Assembly (NCBI GenBank): GCA_030765065.1 | Contig: CM060990.1 | Span: 499,338,190-499,402,189 of the forward strand | Origin: Deroplatys truncata | Lineage: Eukaryota > Arthropoda > Insecta > Mantodea > Mantidae | Direction of reading: 5' to 3' | Length of the DNA stretch: 64,000 nt | Part shown: piece after piece, positions 10,837 to 22,720 of the stretch | How positions within the stretch are numbered: the stretch's first letter is position 1 | How the letters are laid out: each line of letters starts with the position of its first letter | The notes under the pieces: generated by a model | What the model saw: only the letters and a program-made list of their open reading frames with translations | Told to the model about the DNA's origin: nothing | Databases searched by the model: none | Position numbers and translations under genes: made by a program

Positions 10837-12157
10837 CGAGGCACATCCAGAAAGTAAGTTTCCCGATTTTGTTTCCTTTAAAGTAAACGTATTTAGCCGG
10901 GAAAATTGCGCATGCGTAACAGATCTATGACGTATCAATCATATGCCGGTCGGACAGGCCTGGTGCCAGTAGAGCGGCAGCAGTGGCCCGAAATGGCGGC
11001 TCTTATTCGTTCTCCCGCCACTTGCGAGGTTCAGTCAGTGATAAAGTTTCTTACTGCACAAAACATAGCGCCGATTTAAATTTATCATCAGCTCTGTCAG
11101 GTCTACGCGCCGAACATCATGAGCAAACAGAAGGTGCGTCGCTGGTAAGCAGTTTTCCGAAGGTCGTCAAAGTGTCCATGATGAGCGCAGTGGGCGACCG
11201 TCCCTCATCAATGATGACCTTGTTGAGCTGATGCGGCAGCGCATCGTGGAGAACCGTCGCTTCACGATTACGGAGCTCAGCAGCCATTTTCCACAGACAT
11301 CGCGATCCTTGTTGCATGGAATTGTCACTAAGCACCTGCTGTTCAGGGAATTGTGGCCCGGTGGATGCAGAAAAACCTGACATCCGAGCACAAAACGAAA
11401 CGCTTAGGAGCAGCATTGACATTTCTGCAGCGGTATCATGATGACGGCGACGAGTTCCTCGACAGGATCGTCATGGGCGATGAGACGTGGATTTCTCACT
11501 TTACTCCGGAAACCAAGCAGCAGTCAATGCAATGGCGTCACAGTGGATCTCCGGTCAAGACGAAATTCAAACAGACTGTGTCGGTGCAGAAAGTAACGTG
11601 CACGGTGTTCTGGGACAGAAAGGGCATTCTGCTTATTGACTTCCTCCCCAGAGATGAAACAGTGAACGCTGACCGTTGCTGTGAAACATTGTGGAAATTG
11701 TGATGTGCCATTCAAAACAAGAGGCGTGGAATGCTTACTGAGGTGTTGTGCTGCTCGATGACAATGCTCGTCCACATACGGCTCGGCGCACTCCAACTGT
11801 TCTGCAGTAGTTCGGCTGGGTGCTGTTCGATCATCCATCATACAGTCCTGATCTTACTCCCAGCGATTTCTATTTTTTCTTGCACCTCAAGAAATTTCTG
11901 TCTTGCGGTCAGCGTTTTGACAACGACGAAGAGCTGAAGACGACTGTCACACGCTGGTTCCATTCACAGGCGGCAGACTTCTACGACACAGGAATACAAA
12001 AGTTGATCCCACGATATGACAAGTGTCTCAATTCTTGCGGTGACTACTTCAAAAAATAGCTCAAACATTGCTGTACCTGTTGCCAATAAAGTTTTTCATG
12101 TAAATATGTTTACTTTGTTTTAAAAAATAGGGAAACTTACTTTCTGGATGTGCCTCA
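10837..12157. mobile_element. Mariner element MLE-2, complete, 1321 bp
   Basis: The terminal inverted repeats differ in only one of 28 positions. The left end begins CGAGGCACATCCAGAAAGTA. The right end, read inward, begins TGAGGCACATCCAGAAAGTA. TA duplications lie at 10835-10836 and 12158-12159. It interrupts the endonuclease domain of LINE-A. The terminal repeats are unrelated to those of MLE-1, so this is a second mariner lineage. Confidence 0.95.
10993..12059 (+). pseudogene. Mariner transposase (DD34D type), lightly disrupted
   Basis: The start is set at the ATG at 10993 (MAALIRSPATCEVQSVIKF), about 155 bases inside the left end as expected. The helix-turn-helix region contains MSKQKVRRW near 11120. 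The catalytic Asp residues lie in MGDETWISHF (about 11475), LLDDNARPH (about 11755), and YSPDLTPSDFYFF (about 11840-11880). All three Asp codons are intact. It ends GDYFKK just before the right end. An early stop near 11077 and frameshifts near 11140 and 11740 break it. The longest uninterrupted run is 11353-11703. This is the best-preserved mariner frame in the window. Confidence 0.92.
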
Positions 12158-12236
12158 TAGATTTCAAAGCAACAGGTATTGTATTACAAGAATTTAAACT
12201 AATTATAATAGTACTATACAGGGTTTTTTTTGAATG

Positions 12237-15200
12237 CAAATTCCTTGTGATATCTATCCAAATAACTGGGTATAAGGTGGTGGATTATTCCACATCAAAC
12301 ACATTCATATGTGACGTAAGACAAGCTAACATAAATTCTGTATTCCCCATTTATATATTACACGTTTAAACGCGTTTGTGTGTGTGTGTGTTTTTTTTGT
12401 TTTGACAATGTAGAAACCCTTGTCAGATTCATAAAAGGCTACTTTGTGAAACTTTAGTTAAACTGATATCAGCTGGTAAAAGAAATGATCCCACGAATGT
12501 AGTCCAAGTAGCTGTAGAAAAAACTTGTAGCATAGTAATAAGTCACTTAAGTTTATGCACCAAAATGTGCAAATGCTACTAAATAAAATCAACCAATTAA
12601 ATGTACTTGTTGCTGTTGAAATGCCGGAGATACTTGTTATAACAGAACATGGACTAAGGGACCATGAATCCACATATGTTTTATTCCAGATATGAACTTA
12701 ATAGCCAAATAATGCCATAAAGAAAAAACTTGGGGCGGAGTAGGAATTTTCTTAAAAAAAAGCATAGCTAACAATTCCAACACAATTGATCTCCAACATT
12801 ACTGCAATGAAAATCATATTGAGTTGGCAGGGGTAAACATAAATCTGGATAAATTCTGTACTATAGTAATTGGTATCTACAGACCACCTAAAGGGGACAT
12901 AAACATATTTCTTGATACAACGACATCATTACTAGAGTACCTTCTAAAACACAGGCATCAAAATGTTATATCAACATAGACTTTTTGAAAATATCTACCG
13001 CAAAAAGCAGATGTATACACCTCCTTAATGAATATAATCTCAAGCCTCTTATCCAAGTACCCACATGTATCACCAAGTCAAGTAAAACAGCTATCGCTAA
13101 CATTATCACAAATATCAAACATTTAACCTACAAAACAAATGTGATAGAGACATGCTTATTGGATCATACTGCCCAATATATTACTCTATATAATGTAGAT
13201 AAGCCGCCTAAAAAAATATATAACCAATGCAAAGGCACAAGCATCTATCGCTTCTGTAATACAGTTAATGTAAGAATGAGAAAAGCTGCTCTTGCAAATG
13301 AAACTTACATCGAGCAGGATCTGAACACTAAACTAAACTTATTTTATGACACACTAAATTCCTATGTTGACATGTATTGTCCTCTCACTTTAACCTCAGT
13401 ACAAAATAAAAACCATAAAATCAAATCAACTCATTGGATAAACCCATATATAAAGAAACTCATCATTCTGCTAAAAATGGCTACAGAATATATAAATAGC
13501 AATAGCAATCTAAGAATAACAAATGACAAACAAAAAGCTCTCAAATGAACATACGACCTAACAGTTTTAACAGCCAACTGAAATAGTATCAGAGATAGAA
13601 TCCAAAATTCCCCAAATATAAGCAAAACTAGTTGGCAAATAATAAATGAATTTTGTAACCCCCCCAACTAGCATATTTAAGACTTAATCTTAAAGTAGAT
13701 AATAACATAATTACTGAACCTATAGCATTAGCTGAAGCCTTAAAGACTTTCTTTGTTTCCATAGGAGAAAACATAACCAAAGAAACAATGTATACACATG
13801 CTTAACTAATAATTAGAAGAATGCCTCGAGTTTTTATCTCTATCCCATAGATACCATCGAAATAATAAGTATAATAAAGTGTTTAAAACTGAAAAAAGCA
13901 TTGGCATTGATGGCATACCCATATCACTCATAAATGAATGTAGTTTTGAGTTAGCGAAACCACTTGTGTCAATAATAAATTCCTGCCTAGAAACAGGAGT
14001 GTTCCCGGATGTACTAAAAATCGCAAAAGTAATACCAATATATAAAAAAGGTGAGAGAAATAACGTCAATAATTAAAGACCTATACTACCTGCTTTATCT
14101 AAAATCTTGGAATGGGCATTGTATAACAAAAAAGTAATTACATAATCAAATACAATTTATTACCTAAAGAACAAAATGGGTTTGTCAACAAAAGATCTAC
14201 AATTACTGCAATATTGGACTGCTTTGAAAATGTAATTAATGAAATAGACTCTGGAAATTACACTGCTGGCATACTCCTAGATCTTACAAAAGCATTTGAC
14301 TGTGTGGATGTCAATATTTTAATGGACAAACTATTTATGTTAAGCTTTAGGGGTTTGGGGCATAAATTAATACACTCTTACATGACTAATAGGAAACAAC
14401 TAGTAAATTAAAAACCAATGATATAGACTACAAAACAAAGTTACAAAATTTATCCTATGGAGTTCCGCAAGGCTCAATTTTGGGGCCATTATTATTTATT
14501 TTATACATGCATGACATTAAGGATAGAACACCTAATGCCAATATAATACAATATGCAGATGATACAACTATTATCATTAGTAGTAAAGACATAGAAACAC
14601 TTGAAACAAATACAAATGCCATAGTCAATTCTGTAACCAAATATTTCAATGAATCAAACTTAAGCATAATTTCTAAAAAATGTGAAATGACACCTTTTGG
14701 ATAAAAAATATAATAAACCCCCCAAACTAATAATTATCAACAAACCAGTTAAAAGTGTAAATGAGGTAAACCTACTTGGATTAACAATAGACAAAACTTT
14801 AATATTCAGTAGTCATATAGACAAACTAGCTTCAAACGTCAGTAAAAACTTATTTGTTTTGAGATTCTTAAACAACTCCATCCCACTCTCTACAGCCAAA
14901 ATAATATACTTTGCACTCATCCACTCACTCCTACCTTATGAAATTGAAATATGCGGAAGTACCACCAAAACAAATTTCAATAGATTATTTATACTTAAAA
15001 AACGAGCAATCAGATATGTAGGGAATTTAAATTACAGAGATCCTTGCAGAAACACATTTAAATGTACAAAAATACTTACACTTCCAAGAATATTTATTTA
15101 TAGATTTATTCTACATCTGGTTAATCATAAATTCCCTTTGAAAACCAATTTCGATATACATAGCTACGATACTAGAAGCAAAAATAATCTTGCTATCCCT

Positions 15201-15756
15201 AACCATAGATTGTATACATAGGAAAAGGTGCCCAGATATATGGGGATAAAACTATACAATGCATTACCAAACTTATTTAGGATCTGTAATAACCTAAACA
15301 AGTTCAAGACACTTTTAAAGAAATTTTTGACCGATAAAGCTTACTACAGCATAGATGAATACATAAATGAATTATAAATGCTATGTATTCTTTATAGCCT
15401 AAAACTATTATAATCCAACTTGTGTATTAAACTAGTATATATAAGTGTCTATGTATAGCTCTTAAGTTTGCTAATCTTTATGATTGTATACAATCATTAT
15501 AATTTTATTGTTTTCATCATAGCCTATAAGACTTATGTTCTAACTACATATCGAACTGGAGAGTATATTTTACTATTATTTTATTATTAATTCTATTATT
15601 TTTATTGATGTTATGTATCTAAAATTAATCTTGCACAATTTAATAGTTTCTATGTTCATAAAATTTTCTGCTTGTAAATAACCACTGTAATTTAATGACT
15701 GATATAGTTCTTTTGCGATATTTGTAATCACTGTACTGAACTGCAATAAATTGAAT
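12237..15756 (+). mobile_element. LINE-B: 5'-truncated CR1/jockey-like LINE
   Basis: It lies inside LINE-A with a TTGAATG duplication at both edges (about 12230-12236 and 15750-15763). It has a 300-bp leader with a short (TG)n run near 12377, a single ORF2 from about 12540 to 15377, and about 380 bp of 3' sequence ending in an ATTGAATTGAAT-type tail. There is no ORF1, so it was truncated on insertion, as LINEs usually are. Confidence 0.72.
12540..15377 (+). pseudogene. LINE-B ORF2: endonuclease, reverse transcriptase, C-terminal region
   Basis: Endonuclease: FMHQNVQMLLNKINQL (about 12555), EILVITEHGLRDHE (about 12630), TIVIGIYRPPKGD (about 12860), and then GDF-like DFLKI (about 12980). The linker runs through a 187-codon open stretch at 12985-13548. 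RT: KSIGIDGIPISLI (about 13895), VIPIYKKGER (about 14033), LLDLTKAFDCV (about 14278), YGVPQGSILGPLLF (about 14458), and QYADDTTIII (about 14550) with both Asp of the YxDD box intact. The C-terminal part includes VNLLGLTIDKTL and KKRAIRYVGNLNY. About six stops or frameshifts separate long clean stretches. It is younger-looking than LINE-A ORF2. Confidence 0.85.
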
Positions 15757-18452
15757 TGAATGTTCCTTGAAAAACTTGAGGAGCTTTTCAAATTTCTCTT
15801 AACAGCTAAATGAAAATGCCCTAACATTCGTGGAGGCTTAAATGCAGACTTTGATATAACATTAGATAAACAAAATGTAACGGACTTCAAAAACCTTCTT
15901 ATGCAAGTTAATTTTAAAGGTACTAACAACAAATCTACAAGAGTTTCTACCTGCCTAGATAATATATGCAAAAATATTAATCTAAAGTGGATAACTTGTG
16001 ATAGGTACCTTTTCCTTACTCAGATCATGACTCGGTCTGGTTCAAGATCAAAGATCTAATTGCAAATAGTCAACTGGTCTTGAAGACTAAAATCAAAACG
16101 GTGATCTCAAGGCCCACAACAGATAGTAAAATCTTAACTCTTAGAATGTCATTACATAATATAGAATGGATGAACTTGTTATGTAAATCACAACTCTGCA
16201 ACATACTCTCAGCTGAAGAAATTTTTGAAAGACTTTTCACGACCTTTAAGAATACTTTTGAACTGTGTATACCAGAAAAAAATGCATAGTCAAAATTAAC
16301 TGAAAGAAAGTCACAATAAAGAAATCAAATAATTGGGGTACACTGGAATTGGCTAACATGAAAAGTAAAACATTCATGTACTTAGGTTCTATTTAGGAAA
16401 GAAAAGATGGATAGAGCCAAGCAATCTTATGTGAATGCAAGAAATGAATATAAAACTGCCATAAATAAACGAAAAGGCTACATAACCTTAAAAGCATAGA
16501 ATCATCAAGTAATAAATGTAAGAAAGCATAGAGTCAGATCAATTCTGTTGCCAGAGATCCTATAGAGAACGTTATACATATAGTCCCCGATGATTTTAAT
16601 AAATTTTTCATAAAATCATTTGAGGAAATTAGCGATAACATTAGGCATCCTGACGAATCTGCAATGGATTTAATAAAAGATTATGAGACATAATCACTGC
16701 GAATTTGTTTTTGCAGAAGTGACTCCAGATGTAGTACTAAGCACAGTGAGCAGATTCAAGCCATCCGATAGCACTGACATGTTTGGCTTGTCAAACAATA
16801 TACTATAAAAGGCTATAGATTGCACTGTAGTATCACTTACTTTTGGTTTAAACAAGTGTCTTGTCGAGGGAGCATTTCCAGATATATTGAAGGATGTCCA
16901 GATTATACCTATTTATAAAAAGAGAGCCAAAAACGTTACCGCTAGTTACCGCACAATATCGTTAGTTCCTATCTTCTCAAAAGTGCTTGAAGCATTCATG
17001 TATGCTCAATTATATAATTATTTTGAATTGAATAATATAATCACTGAATCACAGTTTAGTTCCAGAAAGGGGGAATCTACCATTGACGCTATGGTCTTAT
17101 TAATTTGTAAACTGCTTACAACTTTTGAAATAAAAAATTGTGCACAGGCCACTTTCTATGACCCAAGCAAGGCATTTGTCTATGTAAATCACACCTATCT
17201 ACTTACCAAATTAAAATTCAATGAAGTAAAAGAGCCTGCCACAAAACTTCTGAGATCCTACCTTATGAATCAAAAGCAGGTGGTTTGTATAAGAAAAGAG
17301 AGATCAAAAATGGCTGAGAAAAATTATGCTGTCCCACAGGGATCAATTATTGGATATTTATTATTTCTATTAATGATTAATGATCTTCCAACTTTTGTAG
17401 TCTCACATTCGATTCTGTACCCTAATGATACTACTTTCCTTAATATAGTAAAGATTTTCAGATGCTTAAATCTACAGCAGAAAACACACTGAACCAACCT
17501 GGTAAATTGTTCAGAGCAAAGGAATTCCCACTTAATGAGAACAAAACACAACACATGCCTTTTTATTGCAGGGATACTGCTTTAGATAATAATTCAGAAA
17601 ATGTAAAATTCTTAGGAGTTTTAATAGAGAATAAATTATCCTGGGCACCACATATTGATCACATAATGTCCAAACTCTCCAAAGTTATACATTTGATTAC
17701 AAACTTGAAAATGCTTGTATCTGAAGAATATATTCAATTAGCATATGTTGCTTTTTTCAAAACATTATAGCATATGGTATTTTACTTTGGCATAATAGTT
17801 CACATGTTTCTGATCTACTTCTATTGCAGAAAAAGGTTATTCAAATAATGTTAGATGAATCAAAGCTAGCTCATTGTAAACCACTATTTATTAAACTAAG
17901 AATAATGACGGTAATAAATCTATATATTTATAATGTGTTATTGTACATAAAAAGATCTTTCATCAGAATTACAGAATATACAAGATATACATTCCTGTAA
18001 TACCAAATCATGCCAAAATATTGATGTCCATATTGTAGATTGACTACCACTCAGAAGAGTTTTGAAGTACTTAATTCTAAAATGTATATTAAGCTATCTT
18101 TGGACTTAAGACAATGTTCTGCAACAACCTTTAGCATAAACTGTATGACTGGCTTGTTGCTACACCTTTTTATTCTTTGCAAGAATATTTGAAATACAAT
18201 AAGTACATCCCAGTACTATTGGTTTTTCTTAGTTGTTAATATCAGGGCCTTGGGGTATACAACACGGTGTGTAACCTATAACCTGTATTACTTTGCATTA
18301 CATTGTACTTTCAGTTTTGTTCATACTCTGTATTATGTAAAAAGGCTACTTATGTAACATTATATGTAACTATTCATTCTAAGTATTTTGACATTGTCTA
18401 TCGCTTTCAAGCTCAATGAAAATAATAAAATTATTTTTATTGTTATTATTAT

Positions 18453-19370
18453 AATTGCACAAGCTCCAGTTCAAATTATACAATAATTGCTCTAATAAAC
18501 AAGCTGAGCAACTTGCTATCCTGAAGCCCTTGGACAGTTAGAAATGATACCTGACTTGAACCAACAAGAAAAATTGGCTACAATCCATACTGACAGCCAA
18601 GTAACAATAGATCTAACTAGGAATAATGGCGAGCACAACAGCCCAGACGAACAAATAAAAGAAAACATAGCCATACTCCAAATGAAAAATTGGTCAATAC
18701 ATCTTACGTGGATTAAGACCTATGCCAGCAATGAAGGGAATGAAGCAGCAGATGGATTGGCCAAAGAAACAGCGAACAGCAAACATCTTTCAGTGTAGTA
18801 CAACACAATACCAAAAAACGCAGTGATGTAGAAATTGAAGGAAAAGAGTGAACAGCCATGGGAAGCAGAATGGCAACCAACAAATAATGGAGGGATCACA
18901 AAAACATACTTTAGGACAGTATGGGAGCACTAACCCACAATTTAACAGAAATGCTCACAAGACAGTAAATTCGGAGACTATTTTCATCAATTTAAGATTG
19001 TGGAAGATGCAACATGCTTGTAAAGGGAAAGTGAATAAACAGTGCAATATATCCTGTGGGAATGTGGACAGTTAAAAAGTGAAAGAGATATTAGGAAAAT
19101 TGTAGGGAGAAGAGAGGGTAATAGTCGATAAAAAACAGTAAACTTGAGAAGATCTTCAAAATTCAATTTCTGAAATTTGTGGAGAATATAAACTTTTATG
19201 CACTGCAGCCTAATAATATATAACTGAAAACAGGGCAGGGAAAATATAAACAGATAACACGATAAAATATTTATATAAAACTTAGACCTATATTAATAAA
19301 TTTGCATTTAGTGTTGCATATTTAATTGATGTAATGGTGCATGCAGCAATAAATATATTGTTAAAAAAAC
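18453..19370 (+). pseudogene. R1-clade LINE RNase H (part 2), zinc-binding C-terminus and tail
   Basis: Picks up exactly where 9268 stops: KLYNNCSNKQAEQLAIL (helix A with catalytic Glu), ATIHTDSQVTIDL (second Asp, about 18583), IHLTWIKTYASNEGN and EAADGLAKE (last Asp, about 18745). The CCHC-like C-terminus of R1-like LINEs follows: KAYF-type YFHQFKIVEDATC near 18980 and YILWECGQLKSERD near 19045-19090. An A/T-rich 3' tail runs to about 19370. The frame 18544-18798 is open for 84 codons. Frameshifts flank it. Confidence 0.85.
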
Positions 19371-20089
19371 AAATGCATACCACCACGTCTATCTTCCCCA
19401 CATGAACACTAAATTGTTCACTGAAACTCTCTCACACACCACAGCCATCTTCTCTTGATTTCTTCTCCTGCATTCTCTATCTTCCCCCTGTGATCATTTC
19501 ATCCTACATTTGGTCTTATGAGCATTAAACCTCCCTACCAGTAAATGAGGTGCAGGGAGCTGTGACCTAGTCGAACAATGACACCATCCACAAAGGGTAA
19601 CGAAGGAAGAACTTAAATATCACAAATAGAAGCAGCAAATCCAGAAAGATAAACTTGTACAGCAACAGCTAGCGGAAGTGTTGATTGGAACAGTTTGATA
19701 GGACACGTCATCATGAACAGGAATCATATCACCACCATGGGCAGGAGGGCCTTCCTCCGATGCAAATCAAGATGCACTGGAGAATACCTGGAATACTGAA
19801 GGGAACCTGAGGACGAAACTTGGTCTCCTGCAAGGACTGCATCTCAGTCTGGTGCGGTCTGAAACCTCGAAGGCAACCGTACCACCATCGCCACTAGCAG
19901 AATCGGAACTCGTTAATTTGTTTCGAGATTGGTGGCGGTTCACAGGACAACCAGAGGGGGATTTCTGGCTCGACCTATCAGTAGTAGCGCTAGATGTTCA
20001 GACGTTAGCTATAATGGAAGAGCACTGTCCATTAGCATTCACAGAAGTCATAATCTCGGGGAAATTGGTCTGAATTTCAGAAGAATAAG
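19371..20089. other. Unassigned DNA
   Basis: Contains a 73-codon plus frame at 19852-20073 with no family resemblance. Its end overlaps the region where a piggyBac core would be expected, but I see no piggyBac motif before 20090. Confidence 0.35.
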
Positions 20090-20690
20090 ACTTTAGTTTC
20101 ATATGTGACTCATAAGAACCGTTCTGTCGTCCTTCTATCTGCTATGCGTGACACTGCAGCAATTGATGAGGGAACAAATAAGCCTGAAGTCATAATTAAT
20201 TACAACGTGATAAAAGCTGGAATTAACACTTGATAGAACATGCACCTCTGCTCCATTTCAAGGATAACAAGAAAATGGTCATTGGCTCCATTTTTCGCAT
20301 TTTTGAAGATTGCAGACATCAATTCACAAATGCTATTTCCCTTCGTGAAAGCGGAGGCAGTTTCACGAACACGTATTTGTCTTATACAGCTGGTCTTATG
20401 AAAGAACAGCTCATATCTAGAGCACAACTCAAATCCTTGCCAGCCAAACTCACGGTATTCCTTACACAGTTCCGTGTTGAATGCTCAGCTTCTGTAAATC
20501 AAATACCTGAACCTTCAGTAAAGAGAAGAGAGACGTAAATCTTATTCGGATGCCAAATGAATTAATCCGCTTGTGAAATGTGACCAATGCAAAAGCTTTG
20601 CTGGCAAAAAGCACACAAAAAGGAAATATGCCTGTAAAAGGTGTGATGAAAGTTAACACTTCGCAGAAAAATGTAAAATAGTGTAATCAG
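20090..20690 (+). pseudogene. piggyBac transposase C-terminal fragment (pB-1)
   Basis: Read across frameshifts: YVTHKNRSVVLLSAMRD (about 20100), then KPEVIINYNVIKAGINT (about 20185). These match the VLLLSSMH and KPEI-YN-TKGGVDT blocks near the C-terminus of piggyBac transposases. Next, TRKWSLAPFFAFLKIADIN matches the R-RWPM-FF--L-IAGIN block. Near 20575 there is CDQCKSFAGKKHTKRKY followed by ACKRC, the Cys-rich C-terminal finger. The catalytic Asp region upstream is missing and no terminal repeat was found. Confidence 0.75.
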
Positions 20691-22370
20691 GAACTTAAAT
20701 AGGTGACTTAAGTTGTTAGTACAGCATCCTATAACAATGTATTTAACGGTTTCGTCCAATGCATTATCCAACTTCCACAGAACTATCTCGTATTAAAAAT
20801 ATTCATATTGTAAACTTTAGAGTGCGTGCCTGCTCGTGTGACAGAACTAAGCACGTCTGCTGGAAGGCTAGAAGTTGGTGACAGTGTTTCAGTTAGAAGG
20901 ATGTCCACTCCCACAGTTAACACAAGCGGGGCCTTTGGGTAATACCGAGTCATCTCGGTTACCATACCACAAGGGAACACTGGTGAGCCGGAACACCGTT
21001 GCTGCATATGTCCGAAGTTCTGGCAGCATAACAGTGCTTGGGGTTAGGTATGCATTGATGAAGAGGCGCACGCTCATAACTGCCAAAGATAAAAGGCAGC
21101 AGCATGGTCATTTCGAAAGTTAATACCGTGGGGTGTGGAAATGGTTTATCGTCTCTGTTTCCTAATGATACACTGTTATGACACCGTGGTTGGGCACAGT
21201 TCATAATCTCCTCCTTAAAGTGACCATCCAAACTGGCAGTTGTTACTACCCCGTGGTACTATTCAGGGTCGTATTTTTATCCACCATACGGGGTTAGAGC
21301 CAAAGACAAGTATCACTCGTCTGCTTCGCGGGTGGTCACCTTTGGCTGTTTCAATCAATAGCATACCGTCTCTATAGAGCGTGGCATTTTCTGGTTAACA
21401 CAACTTGTCAACATCCATTTTTATATAAAAAGGACTGTCTTTCATTGTCTTAGACTCACATTTCAGATGCATCACAAAAAAAAAAACAACTAAAAAACCT
21501 GGTGCTGAGGAAGTTGAACGCAGAGGAGCCATGATGAAAAGGTCCCCCATATGGAACCATTGGCGTCAGCCTACTATAAGGGTGATAAAAGCAAAGGACA
21601 TTTAAATCTTTCGGTCTGTGCCGGCCTGGGGCAGCCACTACAGGCTGACCTCTAAAATACTTCAGAGAAGTTACCCTCTACCCATCACTACTGACCAGTA
21701 GGCAACATGTTTATCATAGGCAAGCTTGGTTTTATGCTCCTGCCACTGGAACAAATCGCCATAGGCTCTCCACTTTAGGCCACATGGTCTCAGCAGAACT
21801 GCATGGATTGAGGGGACTTGCAGTTGTTTATACTGAGCTCCAAACAGTGGTAACACATCAGGTTCCCCCATCCATACCAGCAACCACAGCTACAGAGTTA
21901 CCCAAGGGAACCCGGCTCCTTTGGAGCTATGTGGGCGTACATAACTATGGAATGGCTCTGCACCTAGTGCTGTATAAAAGGGGTAGTGAGGAGGGCCCGT
22001 TCAATCTTCATTCTGGAGGGCTCCTGAGTGCATACAAGATGGAAGCTGTGCTGAAAACCAGTAACCATGAAACCATGGAGACAGAAAAGATCCCTTTGGT
22101 GAGACAGGAGTTAATAATCCTAAAACATTACAACATATGAAAAGAAGAATATACCTAGAAGAGGAAGATACTAATACAAAAGGGAAAAATGTGTCAGAAA
22201 TAAATGGGAATGGGTAATTACGATGACAATGAGTGGCTCAGGACCCTAGGTGTGCCACCTGTACCTACAAATGTAGGCCCCTGAAGGAAACAAACAATTG
22301 ATGAGGTCCTTAGGTAGCCGATACTCTTATGACATACATTGTATCACATCAAGGAAATTAAAAATATGGC
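20691..22370. other. Unassigned, moderately GC-rich DNA
   Basis: Short open frames on both strands (for example 20875-21123, 21784-22140 plus, 21671-21883 minus) match nothing I know. Two TATA-like boxes occur, TATATAAAA at 21422 and TATAAAAG at 21973. It could be part of an unrecognised retroelement or an isolated non-coding exon. Confidence 0.35.
21972..22012 (+). promoter_or_regulatory. Core-promoter-like TATA plus initiator
   Basis: GTATAAAAGGGG at 21972 is followed about 30 bases downstream by an initiator-like TCTTCATTC. An ATG at 22039 begins a short frame that ends at 22140. The spacing is right for an insect Pol II core promoter. The downstream frame is not recognised, so this may be an LTR promoter or chance. 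Confidence 0.3.
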
Positions 22371-22379
22371 ACACTATAT

Positions 22380-22720
22380 TGGATTATCTAAAAAAATACC
22401 AAAATAATGCTTCAGAAGCCTTGGATAATGTAATGAAATATTGTGTCCAGCAGTAAGAAAGTTCTTGCAGATACATAATTGTAACACTGCCTTTTACAAC
22501 TTGCAGTGCAGAGAGGTAAATCCACCTGATGTTTCTTGAAAAATTATTTGAGAAATTCTACTTGAGAAAACAGAATGAACAGACTGACTCTGTTTCTAAC
22601 ATAAAAACTGTAATGAAAAATGAAGGGTTTTAGATGAAATGGTTGAAAAGGTGCGAGGGCTTGGTATTGAATTATCTGTTAATGCACTAAATTTTCTTGT
22701 TTCATTTCAGAATTATTCCT
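22380..22720 (+). pseudogene. Possible hAT C-terminal remnant
   Basis: Weak similarity only. VTLPFTTCSAER near 22475-22510 resembles the LPVTTATSERSF block of the hAT dimerisation domain, and LDYLKKYQ lies upstream. The frame that should continue into SFS--RR does not. Might be chance. Confidence 0.3.

Larger units (their letters stand above)
10570..18260 (+). pseudogene. LINE-A ORF2 (endonuclease-RT), split in three by insertions
   Basis: Segment 1 (10570-10836) is the start of an EEP endonuclease: GYINVHGIQNKLFPINEF, then LCEHWCQDCEIW and GVALYAS. Segment 2 (12160-12236) has EFKLIIIVLYR. Segment 3 starts at 15757 with FLEKLEELFKFLL and GGLNADFDI, the rest of the endonuclease. RT follows: VQIIPIYKKRAK (about 16900), TISLVPIFSKVLE, FYDPSKAFVYV (about 17155, first catalytic Asp kept), and VPQGSIIGYLLF (about 17330). 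Last comes YPNDTTFL near 17420, where the YxDD box has become PND. The C-terminal region runs to about 18260. Stops and frameshifts are many, and the altered YxDD box alone would kill activity. Confidence 0.75.
9269..18452 (+). mobile_element. LINE-A: two-ORF CR1/jockey-like LINE, itself interrupted twice
   Basis: It inserted into the RNase H domain of an R1-like LINE, with a short TGCAAA/TGCACAA-like duplication at the edges. It begins with a leader holding CAAGATGGCGGC. ORF1 follows (esterase type), then ORF2 (endonuclease, RT, C-terminal region). It ends with an A/T-rich AAAATAATAAAATTA tail. Removing MLE-2 (10837-12157) and LINE-B (12237-15756) leaves about 4.3 kb, a normal full length for this type. 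Reading frame and domain order continue across both gaps, which is the main reason for treating the pieces as one element. Confidence 0.72.

Noticed and set aside
15757-18452. A third, independent LINE after LINE-B
   Set aside because: Its endonuclease starts exactly where LINE-A's stops, and the edges carry LINE-B's target duplication, so it is better read as the rest of LINE-A.
19852-20073. 73-codon frame as the piggyBac N-terminal half
   Set aside because: None of the piggyBac core blocks are present before 20090.
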